From: a bacterium 210917-SL.2.15
GTDB taxonomy: Bacteria; Bacillota; Clostridia; Oscillospirales; Oscillospiraceae
Length of the DNA stretch: 64,000 nt
Reading direction: 5' to 3'
Assembly (NCBI GenBank): GCA_020555605.1
Contig: JAJCJC010000001.1
Span: forward strand, 62,001 to 126,000
A program made the translations under genes and the position numbers. The notes below the pieces were generated by a model. The model ran no database searches, had not been told where the DNA came from, and worked only from the letters and a program-made list of their open reading frames with translations. This document shows, piece after piece, positions 18,348 through 26,505 of the stretch. Numbering within the stretch: the stretch's first letter is position 1; each line of letters opens with the position of its first letter.

Positions 18348-18866
18348 ATGACAACAACGGTGAACACAGACCGCGCCGCTGCGGTCGAGCGCTTGTATGC
18401 GTACTATGAAAACCAGGGACCCTATCGCTGCACACTGGGCATGGATCCCGACTCCCCGCTGGCCGCTACCGCCCTGATGCATTTGGTCAGCGACCGCAAG
18501 ATCCTCTCCATGGCCAAGGTGGGCTGCGTGGAGAGCGACGATTTCGTTTATATTTACTCCATGGAATATCTGGATGAAGAACTGTTGGAGACCTGCTGCG
18601 CCGAGGCGTTGGAAGACGCCCTCAGCCGCGTGGACCCCAACCCGAACCATAATTTCTCCCTGGCCTCTGTCGTATTCCTGTGCGACGCAATCGCCCCCAC
18701 CGCAGCGGCAAAGCTGAAAAAGGCCAAATTCCACAAGGACTATGTCAAGCCCGAAAGCGGCTGGGCCGATCTGCGGCTGGCGGCCGTTGAGATCAAGCCG
18801 GGCGGCCGTACCGCCGCCAATCCCCTGGGCAAGGCATTGCTGAACATCTGCAAAACAGCCCTTTGA
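18348..18866 (+). CDS. Hypothetical protein, possible small globular cytoplasmic protein
   Basis: The 172-residue product is soluble with no signal or membrane segment. It has a mixed alpha/beta composition with LYAYYENQGPYRCTLGMD, FVYIYSMEYLDEELLETC and a C-terminus rich in Lys/Ala, VEIKPGGRTAANPLGKALL. I do not recognise the family. The gene has its own near-consensus promoter and terminator, so it is likely well expressed as a single gene. The ribosome site (GAAAGG) is about twelve bases upstream of the ATG, a little far. Confidence 0.7.
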   Translation: MTTTVNTDRAAAVERLYAYYENQGPYRCTLGMDPDSPLAATALMHLVSDRKILSMAKVGCVESDDFVYIYSMEYLDEELLETCCAEALEDALSRVDPNPNHNFSLASVVFLCDAIAPTAAAKLKKAKFHKDYVKPESGWADLRLAAVEIKPGGRTAANPLGKALLNICKTAL

Positions 18867-18887
18867 CGCTGTTAGCATACAAAAAAA

Positions 18888-18932
18888 GCGCCCGCGCGGA
18901 AGGAACATCCAATCCTTCCGCGCGGGCGTTTT
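18888..18932 (+). terminator. Terminator
   Basis: A 16-bp perfect stem CGCCCGCGCGGAAGGA with its complement, then TTTT. It may also serve the convergent gene on the minus strand. Confidence 0.85.
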
Positions 18933-18957
18933 CTCCGGAAAGAGAGAACCGGTTTGG

Positions 18958-19690
18958 TCAGCGCGCAATCTGCAGCATGGCGCGGGCCTCGTCCGGTGTG
19001 GCCGGCTCGCAGCCGAATTCTTTCACGATGCGGGCTGCGCGCCGCACCAGCATTTCATTGTCCGCCACAATGCCCTTGGCGTAAAACCCGGTGTCCTCCA
19101 GGCCGACGCGGATCCCGCCGCCCAGGGCCAGCGCCGTGAAAATGCAGGGCAGATTGCCTTTGGAGGTGCCGAACGCCGACCAGGTAGAGTCTGGGAACAT
19201 TTCCTTGCGGTATTCCTCCAGTTCAAAAACGCTTCTGGGCACAGCCGGCAGGCCACCCTGCACGCCCAGGACATATTGGAAATGGCAGGGGCCGGGCAGC
19301 AGAGCGCGGTCGGTATACCACTGGATCACACCAAACATGCCGGGGTTGAAGATCTCGATCTCCGGCTTGCAGTGGTGCTCGATGCAGGCTTTGTTGAGTT
19401 TTTCCAGAAAAGCGGGCGGGTTCTGGAACGTAAAGGGTTTGGCGCTCATCCAGTTAAAGGAGGCCGCATCATACGAGCACATCTCCGTCTCCAGTTCAAT
19501 CACGGGCGCGATGCGCTCGTCATACGCCTCTTCGCACACCGCCACGTTGGCCGCATTGGTGCCGGTGGTGGTCATATTGATGATCACGTCGCACTTTTCA
19601 CGAATCAGCCGCTGACTCTCGCGGAATAATTCCACGTCGCTGCAGGCCTCGTCCTGCGCATTCCCCGCGGCATCACGCTCACGCCCCGGG
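18958..19690 (-). pseudogene. 5'-truncated beta-keto acid cleavage enzyme (BKACE, DUF849)
   Basis: From about 19690 to the stop at 18958 the frame reads like the C-terminal four-fifths of a BKACE enzyme, which condenses beta-keto acids with acetyl-CoA: AAGNAQDEACSDVELFRES, CDVIINMTTTG, EIEIFNPGMFGVIQWY, and the C-terminal GGGIRVGLEDTGFYAKG with NEMLVRRAARIVKEFG. The N-terminal strand and first metal-binding part (about 50-60 residues of a normal 280-300) are absent. Upstream sequence belongs to a divergent, also truncated LysR gene, so both probably lost their starts in one deletion. The first possible start (GTG at 19635) lacks a ribosome site. Confidence 0.75.
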
Positions 19691-20469
19691 GAAAAGAAGC
19701 GATCCGCATCATCGAACGGATCCTGACCGACTATCAGAAACTGACCGAGGTCAGCAAAAAGGCCGTGACCCAGTACGCCAGCTGCAACATCGGCTGCTAT
19801 CCTGCCTTCTGCACCAGACTCGGTTCGTATTTAACGCTGGAAAAAGAATCCCGCTTCCGCGACACCAGCCTGAACGTCACCCCGGTGCTCTCCCGCAAAA
19901 GCGCGGCCGCGGTGGCGGCGGGAAAATGCGAGATCGCCATCGGCACGCTGACGAAAGCAGAATCGGAAAACATCCGCTACGCGGCGGAGTTGAGCGGGTT
20001 AACCTTTGAGATCCTTGCCTCGGACTATTTCTGCGCCATTGTGAACCGGAACTCGCGCCACTGGGGCAAAGAGAGCATCCCCATCCAGGAGATCCGCGAG
20101 GACGCTCTGGTCAGCATGAGCTACTCGCCGCAATTTACGGGTTCGTTTCCGGTCACCAACTGGAAAAACTTCCAGCAGCAGTCCGTGCTGGGGGATCTGG
20201 AATCGGTGAAGCAGGCTGTCGCAGCCAGCAACTGCGTCGGCATTACGCCTCATTTTTCTGTGATCGACGATCTGTACACCAAAAGCGGGCTGGTCTGGCC
20301 TTTGCGCCTGACCGGCTTTGATTCCAGTCTGCAGATCTTTATGGTATACCAGCCGGAGATCACACAGTCCGCTTTTTCCGCTGCCATGCTCGAAAAGATC
20401 CGCGCCATCCATGCCCAGTTGAGCGCCGCGGAAACCAAACGGCGCTCAGACGCTTCGACGACGTCCTGA
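19645..20469 (+). pseudogene. 5'-truncated LysR family regulator
   Basis: The frame reads GLVLRIPRGITLTPRGKEAI, the characteristic end of a LysR helix-turn-helix domain, followed by the linker helix and a complete substrate-binding domain (CEIAIGTLTK, FCAIVNRNSRHWGKE, VKQAVAASNCVGITPHFSV). The first 45-50 residues, including most of the winged helix, are missing. Without them DNA binding should be lost. An in-frame GTG at 19765 could still start the effector domain alone. It faces away from the truncated BKACE gene, its probable former target. Confidence 0.8.
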
Positions 20470-20566
20470 TCCGGCTGCCCGGCAGCGCGGAAGCGCGCAA
20501 AGGATGCCGAACAAAAGGCGCTTTGGAAAAAGGCTGTCCGATCCGCCCGATTTGTCCATCCTTTCC

Positions 20567-20595
20567 TTGCAATTCCATACAACAGGCCGTATAAT
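20567..20595 (+). promoter_or_regulatory. Promoter upstream of the DUF3825 gene
   Basis: TTGCAA (20567-20572), a 17-base spacer and TATAAT (20590-20595), predicting a start near 20602. Confidence 0.7.
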
Positions 20596-20601
20596 AAAAG
20601 C

Positions 20602-20708
20602 AGGTTCCATGTAATCTTGCCACATGGACGCCCATCGCCCCCGCACAGGACAGAGATCGGTTCTGATACACGTTAAGAGCCGGCGGAAACGCCGCCGGCT
20701 CTTTTCCG
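20602..20708 (+). ncRNA. Candidate short RNA or attenuator leader
   Basis: Between the promoter and a strong terminator (stem AAGAGCCGGCGG/CCGCCGGCTCTT, 20675-20703, then T-run) lies about 105 bases without a reading frame of note. A small hairpin CCATGT/ACATGG occurs near 20608-20626. Either a stand-alone small RNA or a premature-termination leader of the DUF3825 gene is possible; no known family was recognised. Confidence 0.4.
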
Positions 20709-20818
20709 GTTCGGGCGCGGTCTGCCTGCTTCCCTACCGGGCAGGCGCATGGGCTTTTTGGCCCCGGCGCAGTAAATGCCGCCGGTTTTTACAAACAAAT
20801 AAGGAGAACAAAACCAAT

Positions 20819-22369
20819 ATGTTGACCCCGAAACAAAAGCAGGAGATCTACGACCTCCTGACGGCGACCTTCGATGTGGGAAAGCCCCTTCTGGTCGCCC
20901 AGGCCGGCAACTGTCTGGCCGGGCACGGGTATCATGCAAAGGACCTCGGATACAAGGGACTGAACAAAATGCTGGAGGATATGCCCGAATACGTCCGCTT
21001 TGAACAAGTGCAAAACGAGGACGGCAACCCCTTCTGGCAAATGGTGCTTAAAGAACCAAAAAAAGAAAAAAAAGCGCCGAAAAAAAAGTATCCGGACGAT
21101 ATCCGCTCCTTTGCCTATCTTCCCGGCTCCACGCTGGAAATCTTCCACGAAAAAATCCACCATCTGATGGGCAGGGACGACACCGCGCTGCAGATGCTGG
21201 AAACCGCCTACCAAACCGCAGCGAAGAAAAAGCGTATTGCCGAAAAGGATGATACCTGTACCTTCCCTACCGGGCTGAAAAATGCCGAGGGAGAAGAAAT
21301 TTCCGTCTTTTTTGCCCGCAACACCCGCAAGAACGACACACGCCCCTGGGCCCTGACCCGCGTTTACGAGGGGACGCCCAATCCGGAGGATTTCTCCCCC
21401 ACTCCCGCCGAACGGGCTAACCCCGGCGAGGCGCTGGAGGATTTCGCCGTTATCGGCGCCTGGACCGACGCACTGCGCGCCCTGGCCGACATGGCGCTGC
21501 CGGAAGAATGGGACTTCCGCGACAGCGCCAATTCCAAAGTGAAAAACTTTTATATCCTGCGGCAATACCTCAAATATACGTTTCTGCGTCTCAAGCACGA
21601 AGAAAAGATCTTGGTGAACGAAGACGGCACCTTTGCCGCCTTTAACACCGGCCTTCTGACCATTCACTACGACGATATTTTCGCCTGCTTTGAGAAAAAC
21701 CACGACCCGGACAGCGCCATTCCCTGGCGTTTCAGCAGCTTCTGCACCGAAGGCAGCCGGGGTGACGGCCAGCGCATCACCATCTATTTCGCTCAGCCGC
21801 CCCAGCCGGCCGCCTATATCACCGAGGTGTCCGATCTGCTCTACGACACCCGCTGCCGCCTGGCCGTGAATTACGACCACATCCTCAGCGACAACATCGG
21901 CCGCATGCCCCTGAACTATCTGAGGGACGTGTGCAACCGCTATCCCAAAGCCCTTTCCATCATCGACAAAGCCGCCAAATGCCGCTTCGGCACCGCCGCT
22001 TATAACCGGCACATGCGGGATCTGGCCGCATTCTGTGAAGCCCAGGACAGCGCCCTGCTCAGCGAGCGCATCCGCAGCGATTTCAAGCGCGCCATCGACA
22101 AAGCCACCAAACGCATCCGCTGGGACTACAAAACAGCGGTCCCCATCTACTACCCCGCCTACAACCTGCTGAGCCTGATGATCCCCCTGTGCCTGAACAG
22201 CGACAACATCGCAGATGTGGCCCTGCTGGTGGAAAAAACGGAGTCTGGCAACTACCTGGGCCACACCATTCTGACGCTGCCCATGGCCTATCTCGACGCA
22301 CGGCTCCTGTGCCGTCCCAGTTCCGACTGGCTGCGGCCCAACCTGATTTCCACAGGCGAAAGCAATTAA
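20819..22369 (+). CDS. DUF3825 protein with N-terminal OST-HTH/LOTUS-like domain
   Basis: The 516-residue product begins with a winged-helix-like domain (LTATFDVGKPLLVAQAGNCL, GYKGLNKMLEDMPEYVRFE), then a Lys-rich linker (KEPKKEKKAPKKKYPDD) and a large C-terminal DUF3825-like domain including RQYLKYTFLRLKHEEKI, FNTGLLTIHYDDIFACFEKN, and YYPAYNLLSLMIPLCL followed by LPMAYLDARLLCRP. LOTUS domains bind RNA, and DUF3825 is predicted to act on or sense RNA or nucleotides (family inference, not shown experimentally to my knowledge). ATG 20819 follows AAGGAGAAC. Single gene behind a promoter-terminator pair. Confidence 0.75.
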   Translation: MLTPKQKQEIYDLLTATFDVGKPLLVAQAGNCLAGHGYHAKDLGYKGLNKMLEDMPEYVRFEQVQNEDGNPFWQMVLKEPKKEKKAPKKKYPDDIRSFAYLPGSTLEIFHEKIHHLMGRDDTALQMLETAYQTAAKKKRIAEKDDTCTFPTGLKNAEGEEISVFFARNTRKNDTRPWALTRVYEGTPNPEDFSPTPAERANPGEALEDFAVIGAWTDALRALADMALPEEWDFRDSANSKVKNFYILRQYLKYTFLRLKHEEKILVNEDGTFAAFNTGLLTIHYDDIFACFEKNHDPDSAIPWRFSSFCTEGSRGDGQRITIYFAQPPQPAAYITEVSDLLYDTRCRLAVNYDHILSDNIGRMPLNYLRDVCNRYPKALSIIDKAAKCRFGTAAYNRHMRDLAAFCEAQDSALLSERIRSDFKRAIDKATKRIRWDYKTAVPIYYPAYNLLSLMIPLCLNSDNIADVALLVEKTESGNYLGHTILTLPMAYLDARLLCRPSSDWLRPNLISTGESN

Positions 22370-22486
22370 TGCAGGCTGTCCTTGCATCAAGGACAAACAG
22401 AGCTTTTTGAAAAAACAGCGCATTTTTTGTGGAATTTGTACATTGCTATCCGCCCGGCAATTCGCTACACTATGAGAAACATGAGA

Positions 22487-22736
22487 AAAACGAAGACGGA
22501 GAGAGTAGGCGCAGTCTTGAATCCCAAAGCGAGCCGGAGAGAGTGAAAGCCCGGCGGCAGTAGAGCTCGGCTGAAAATCACTCCCGAGTTGCGCGCCGAA
22601 AGCAAATGGCAGTAGACCGCGCCGGCATTCCGCCGTTATCGGAAGCGCGTATGCTGGTACGTTGGTAATGGGTGGTTGAACAATTGCTTCTCAGGCTGTT
22701 GTCCCTTTACAGGGACAACAGCCTTTTTGTTTTTCA
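22487..22736 (+). promoter_or_regulatory. T-box leader, isoleucine specifier (AUC)
   Basis: Hallmarks of a T-box riboswitch are present: the AGAGAGTAGGC start of stem I (22499-22510), GAGCCGG/GCCCGGC arms, the specifier-loop 3' side GAAAATCACTCC with ATC at 22577-22579 (isoleucine codon) next to the conserved ACTCC, and a T-box-like GGGTGGTT (22670-22677) that can pair with the NCCA tail of a tRNA with discriminator A. A 13-bp terminator stem AGGCTGTTGTCCC/GGGACAACAGCCT-like and T-runs (22692-22735) complete it. Uncharged tRNA-Ile would favour read-through into the oxidoreductase operon. The T-box sequence itself is somewhat divergent. Confidence 0.75.
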
Positions 22737-22930
22737 AAAAATGCAAGCATTTTTTGAAATTTTTACCGTCCGCTCCGCGTATTCGCCGTGTTCGCACACT
22801 ACGCGAACGCAGCAGTGTTTTTTCCGAAGCGCATGCCCCCGGAAAAACAGATTTCATTTTATTTTGCCGCCATGCGGCAAAACTCTGCGAGGTTTTTATA
22901 GAAACCAAGGAAAAAAGGGGATTTTAGAGT

Positions 22931-23509
22931 ATGGCAAACATTGTGGAGATCCGCTGGCATGGGCGGGGCGGCCAGGGGGCCAAAACGGCTTGCATGCTGC
23001 TGGCCGACGCAGCCTTCACCTCCGGAAAATATGTGCAGGGCTTCCCGGAATACGGCCCCGAGCGCATGGGCGCTCCCATTACGGCTTATAACCGTATCAG
23101 CAATACGCGCTGCGACGTGCATTCGTTCATCTACGCGCCCGATTTTGTGGTGGTGGTGGATGAAACCCTGCTGGAAAGCGTGGACGTCACGGCCGGGCTG
23201 CGCGAGAGCGGCGCCATTATCATCAACTCCGACCGCTCCCCCCAAGCCCTGCGCCCACTGCTGCGGGGATATGGCGGAAGGGTGTGCACCATCGACGCCC
23301 GGCGCATCTCCGAAGCGGTGCTGGGAAGCTACTTCCCCAACACCCCCATGCTGGCCGCGACGGTCAAGGTGTCCGGTGTGATTGAGCCAGAGCGCTTTAT
23401 GTCCAATATGGAGGTCGCCTACCGCCACAAATTTGCCACCAAGCCTCAGGTAATCGACAAAAACCTGCAGTGCCTGAAACAATCCATGGAGGAGGTGCGC
23501 ATGGGATGA
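22931..23509 (+). CDS. 2-oxoacid:ferredoxin oxidoreductase, gamma subunit
   Basis: The 192-residue gamma subunit belongs to the PorG/KorC/VorC family, the domain that contacts CoA. The signature WHGRGGQGAKTACMLLADA is at residues 9-27, followed by GFPEYGPERMGAPITAY. It is the first gene of a four-gene operon (gamma, delta, alpha, beta) and follows a leader of about 195 bases after the T-box terminator. Its stop overlaps the delta start (ATGA). Confidence 0.92.
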   Translation: MANIVEIRWHGRGGQGAKTACMLLADAAFTSGKYVQGFPEYGPERMGAPITAYNRISNTRCDVHSFIYAPDFVVVVDETLLESVDVTAGLRESGAIIINSDRSPQALRPLLRGYGGRVCTIDARRISEAVLGSYFPNTPMLAATVKVSGVIEPERFMSNMEVAYRHKFATKPQVIDKNLQCLKQSMEEVRMG

Positions 23510-23802
23510 AATGCGCAAAGGATATTCACGAAACCATTTTCTGGCCGGATCTGACGCCCGGCTGCGAGATTTACGAGGGCGGCACCTCCGCCCTGACCAA
23601 AACCGGCGAGTGGCGCGTCGTCACCCCCAAGTGGCTGCAGGACAAGTGCAAGCAGTGCGTGCTGTGCGCCCCCTTCTGCCCGGACAGCTCCATCCCCGTC
23701 CGCGACGGCAGGCGGGCAGACTTTGACTATGACCACTGCAAGGGCTGCGGCATCTGCGCGCAGATATGCCCCTTTTCCGCCATCAAATGGAAGGAGGACT
23801 GA
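23506..23802 (+). CDS. 2-oxoacid:ferredoxin oxidoreductase, delta (2x4Fe-4S) subunit
   Basis: This 98-residue ferredoxin-like subunit carries two 4Fe-4S motifs: CKQCVLCAPFCP and CKGCGICAQICP. It passes electrons from the thiamine-bound intermediate to ferredoxin or back. The start at 23506 (MKCAKDIHE) overlaps the gamma stop by four bases. Confidence 0.93.
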   Translation: MKCAKDIHETIFWPDLTPGCEIYEGGTSALTKTGEWRVVTPKWLQDKCKQCVLCAPFCPDSSIPVRDGRRADFDYDHCKGCGICAQICPFSAIKWKED

Positions 23803-23808
23803 TGCGCC

Positions 23809-25008
23809 GTGTCGATTCGTGAACGCCTGTCCGGCAACGAGGCCGTGGCCTACGCCATGCGCCAGATCAATCCCGATGTGATGGGCGCCTTTCCCATTAC
23901 CCCCTCCACCGAGATTCCGCAGATCTACTCCCGCTACATTGCCAACGGCGAAGTGGATACCGAATTTGTGGCCGTGGAGAGCGAGCACAGCGCCCTATCC
24001 ACCTGCATCGGCGCCCAGGCCGCCGGAGCACGGGCCGTAACAGCCACCTCATCGGCGGGCCTCGCCTTCATGTGGGAACTGCTGCACGTGGCCTCTTCTT
24101 CCCGCCTGCCCATCACGCTGGCCTGCGTCTGCCGCGCGCTGACCGGTCCCATCAATATCAACAACGATCACTCGGATGCTATGAATGCCCGGGATGCCGG
24201 CTGGATTCAGATCTATGCCGAAAACAACCAGGAGGCCTACGACAATTACCTCCAGGCCATGCCCATCGCGGAGCACCCGGACGTACGATTGCCCATCATG
24301 GTATGCCAGGACGGCTTCATCACCTCCCATTCGGTAGAAAACATCGAACTTCTGGAAGATGAGGCGGTCAAGCCCTTCGTGGGCGAGTATACGCCGGAGC
24401 ACTACCTTTTGAAGCATGAGAATCCTCTGGCCGTAGGCCCTTACGGCGTGAGCGCTTACTATATGGAGGCCAAAATGGCTCAGGCCCAGGCTATGGTGAA
24501 CGCCAAACAGGTGATCCTCGACGTGGGCAAGCGCTTCGCTGCGCTGACGGGCCGGCAATACGGTTTGCTGGAGTGCTACCGCATGGAGGACGCGGAAGAG
24601 GCCATCGTTCTGATCGGCTCTTCCGCCGGCACCGCCCGGGTGTGCGTGGACGCACTGCGCGCCCGGGGGCGCCGGGTGGGGATGATCAAAGTGCGGGTAT
24701 ACCGCCCCTTCCCCGCCGAAGAGCTGGCCGAAGCTCTGGCCTATGTGCAGGCCGTGGCCGTGATGGACAAATGCGAAAGCTTTTCCACTCACGGTGGTCC
24801 CCTGGGTGCCGAGCTGCGCAGCGCGCTCTACGACGCGCAGCTGCACCCCCTGCTGATCAATTTTGTCTATGGCCTTGGCGGCCGTGACTTTGCCGTGACC
24901 GACTGTGAAGGCGTGTTTGACGCCCTCAGCGAAGCCCGGAAAACAGACAGCGCAAAACCCGTCTACCGCCACTTGGGACAGAGAGGAGGCGATCTCCATG
25001 GCCTATAA
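23809..25008 (+). CDS. 2-oxoacid:ferredoxin oxidoreductase, alpha subunit
   Basis: The alpha subunit (399 residues, PorA/VorB type) contains the pyrimidine-binding transketolase-like domain with GAFPITPSTEIPQ (about residues 27-39) and the activating glutamate in VAVESEHSALS, plus the C-terminal domain II (LIGSSAGTARVCVDALR, VYRPFP). Start is GTG at 23809; AAGGAGG lies about eleven bases upstream and no alternative in-frame start is better. The sequence looks like the pyruvate or branched-chain type, which cannot be separated by eye. Confidence 0.92.
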   Translation: MSIRERLSGNEAVAYAMRQINPDVMGAFPITPSTEIPQIYSRYIANGEVDTEFVAVESEHSALSTCIGAQAAGARAVTATSSAGLAFMWELLHVASSSRLPITLACVCRALTGPININNDHSDAMNARDAGWIQIYAENNQEAYDNYLQAMPIAEHPDVRLPIMVCQDGFITSHSVENIELLEDEAVKPFVGEYTPEHYLLKHENPLAVGPYGVSAYYMEAKMAQAQAMVNAKQVILDVGKRFAALTGRQYGLLECYRMEDAEEAIVLIGSSAGTARVCVDALRARGRRVGMIKVRVYRPFPAEELAEALAYVQAVAVMDKCESFSTHGGPLGAELRSALYDAQLHPLLINFVYGLGGRDFAVTDCEGVFDALSEARKTDSAKPVYRHLGQRGGDLHGL

Positions 25009-25933
25009 TTTAAAACAGGAGCTGAGCAAGCCCGAGCGGTTTGCTCCGGGCCACCGGCTGTGCGCCGGCTGCGGCTGCGGCATCACCGTGCGCGCTGTGC
25101 TGCGCGCCCTGAACTCCGAGGACAAGGCCGTGATCACCAACGCCACAGGGTGCCTGGAGGTCTCCTCCTTCATGTACCCTTACACCGCCTGGCAGGACAG
25201 CTATATCCACACCGCCTTTGAAAACGCCGCGGCCACCTGCGGCGGTGTAGAAGCCGCTTACCGCGTGCTGCGGCGCAAGGGCAAAATCGATGACACCTAT
25301 AAATTCATCACTTTCGGCGGCGACGGCGGCACGTATGATATCGGCCTGCAGTCCCTGTCCGGCGCCATGGAGCGGGGCCATGATATGGTCTATGTCTGCT
25401 ATGACAACGAGGCCTATATGAACACCGGCATTCAGCGCTCCTCCGCCACGCCACGCTTTGCCGACTCCACCACCACACCTGTGGGCAGCGTGCAGCAGGG
25501 CAAAGGGCAGAACAAAAAAGATCTGACTGAGATTATGGTGGCCCACGGCATCCCCTATGTGGCCCAAACCACTTTTATCGGCAATCTGCGCGACCTGCAC
25601 GAGAAATCCCGCAAGGCTATCTACACCCCCGGCGCAGCGTTTTTGAACGTACTCTCCCCCTGCCCCCGGGGCTGGCGCTACCCCGCCGAAACGATCGCCG
25701 CGGTGGTCAAGGCCGCGGTGGACAGCTGCGTATGGCCCATGTTCGAGGTGGATCACGGGCAGTATCGCCTGACCTATGAGCCGCGCCGCAAGCTGCCCGT
25801 GGCTGACTATATGAAATTGCAGGGGCGCTTTGCCCACTGCTTCAAAAGCGGCAACGAATGGATGCTGGAGGCCGCTCAGCAGTGGGTGGATCAGAAATGG
25901 GAAGCGCTGCTGGAAAAGTGCAGCAATACCTGA
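24998..25933 (+). CDS. 2-oxoacid:ferredoxin oxidoreductase, beta (TPP-binding) subunit
   Basis: The beta subunit (311 residues) binds thiamine diphosphate: CAGCGCGITVR near residue 24, NATGCLEV, and the TPP/Mg motif GDGGTYDIGLQSL followed by YDNEAYMNTGIQ. The four cysteines expected to bind the proximal 4Fe-4S cluster are consistent with CAGCGCG and a later cysteine. The start overlaps the alpha gene by 11 bases, indicating tight translational coupling. The T-box upstream suggests a role tied to isoleucine supply rather than central pyruvate oxidation. Confidence 0.93.
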   Translation: MAYNLKQELSKPERFAPGHRLCAGCGCGITVRAVLRALNSEDKAVITNATGCLEVSSFMYPYTAWQDSYIHTAFENAAATCGGVEAAYRVLRRKGKIDDTYKFITFGGDGGTYDIGLQSLSGAMERGHDMVYVCYDNEAYMNTGIQRSSATPRFADSTTTPVGSVQQGKGQNKKDLTEIMVAHGIPYVAQTTFIGNLRDLHEKSRKAIYTPGAAFLNVLSPCPRGWRYPAETIAAVVKAAVDSCVWPMFEVDHGQYRLTYEPRRKLPVADYMKLQGRFAHCFKSGNEWMLEAAQQWVDQKWEALLEKCSNT

Positions 25934-25937
25934 ACCG

Positions 25938-25990
25938 AAAGCGAGGCTTCGAAACGGCGAATACCGTTTCGAAGCCTCGCTTGTTTTTTT
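25938..25990 (+). terminator. Terminator of the oxidoreductase operon
   Basis: A 19-bp perfect stem AAGCGAGGCTTCGAAACGG with its complement, then GTTTTTTT. Confidence 0.9.
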
Positions 25991-26002
25991 CTGCCCGGTC
26001 CC

Positions 26003-26326
26003 CTATCCTTTCCCGGAAAAATGGCAGAGCCAAAACGGCCCTACGCGCCGCACCAGCCAGGTGTCCAACGCTGTGTCCGTGGCCGGATCGCGGGGCACTG
26101 GCGCGGTGACCGTATAAAGCCGTTCCTTCGCATCCAGTTCATAAGACGTCAGACCAACATACTCTGCCGCCCGATCCGACACATCGGTGCAGGCGGACCA
26201 AACCGCCGCCGGATAACCGCTCAGCAGCAGCGTGCACCGCAGCGCCCCCACAGGCATGCAGTCAAAAACAATCAGCAGCGCCGCCAGTGCAACCGCACTT
26301 CCACATATAAAATATTTTCTCCTCAC
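26003..26326 (-). CDS. Hypothetical membrane-anchored protein
   Basis: The 107-residue product has an N-terminal hydrophobic segment (FICGSAVALAALLIVFDC) suggesting a signal anchor, then a soluble domain ending WLVRRVGPFWLCHFSGKG. The start is GTG at 26326 after AAGGAGGCGATAAT. The family was not recognised. It is convergent with the oxidoreductase operon. Confidence 0.6.
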   Translation of the reverse strand: MRRKYFICGSAVALAALLIVFDCMPVGALRCTLLLSGYPAAVWSACTDVSDRAAEYVGLTSYELDAKERLYTVTAPVPRDPATDTALDTWLVRRVGPFWLCHFSGKG

Positions 26327-26505
26327 ATTATCGCCTCCTTTTTCTTTTGATTCTTTTCCTCCATTGCATCAAACCTGCATCAAAGGGTTCTTTTGTTTCA
26401 ATCCCGCTTTTCTCCCGCTTTGATTTGTGATACAATAGGAAAAATTACCGCACAGCATTTGAACCGCTGTGCAGACAGGAATACCACATGCAAAAGGAGC
26501 GTCCC

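Noticed and set aside
20789-22423. 544-codon minus-strand frame opposite the DUF3825 gene
   Set aside because: Antisense shadow with no start signal or family features.
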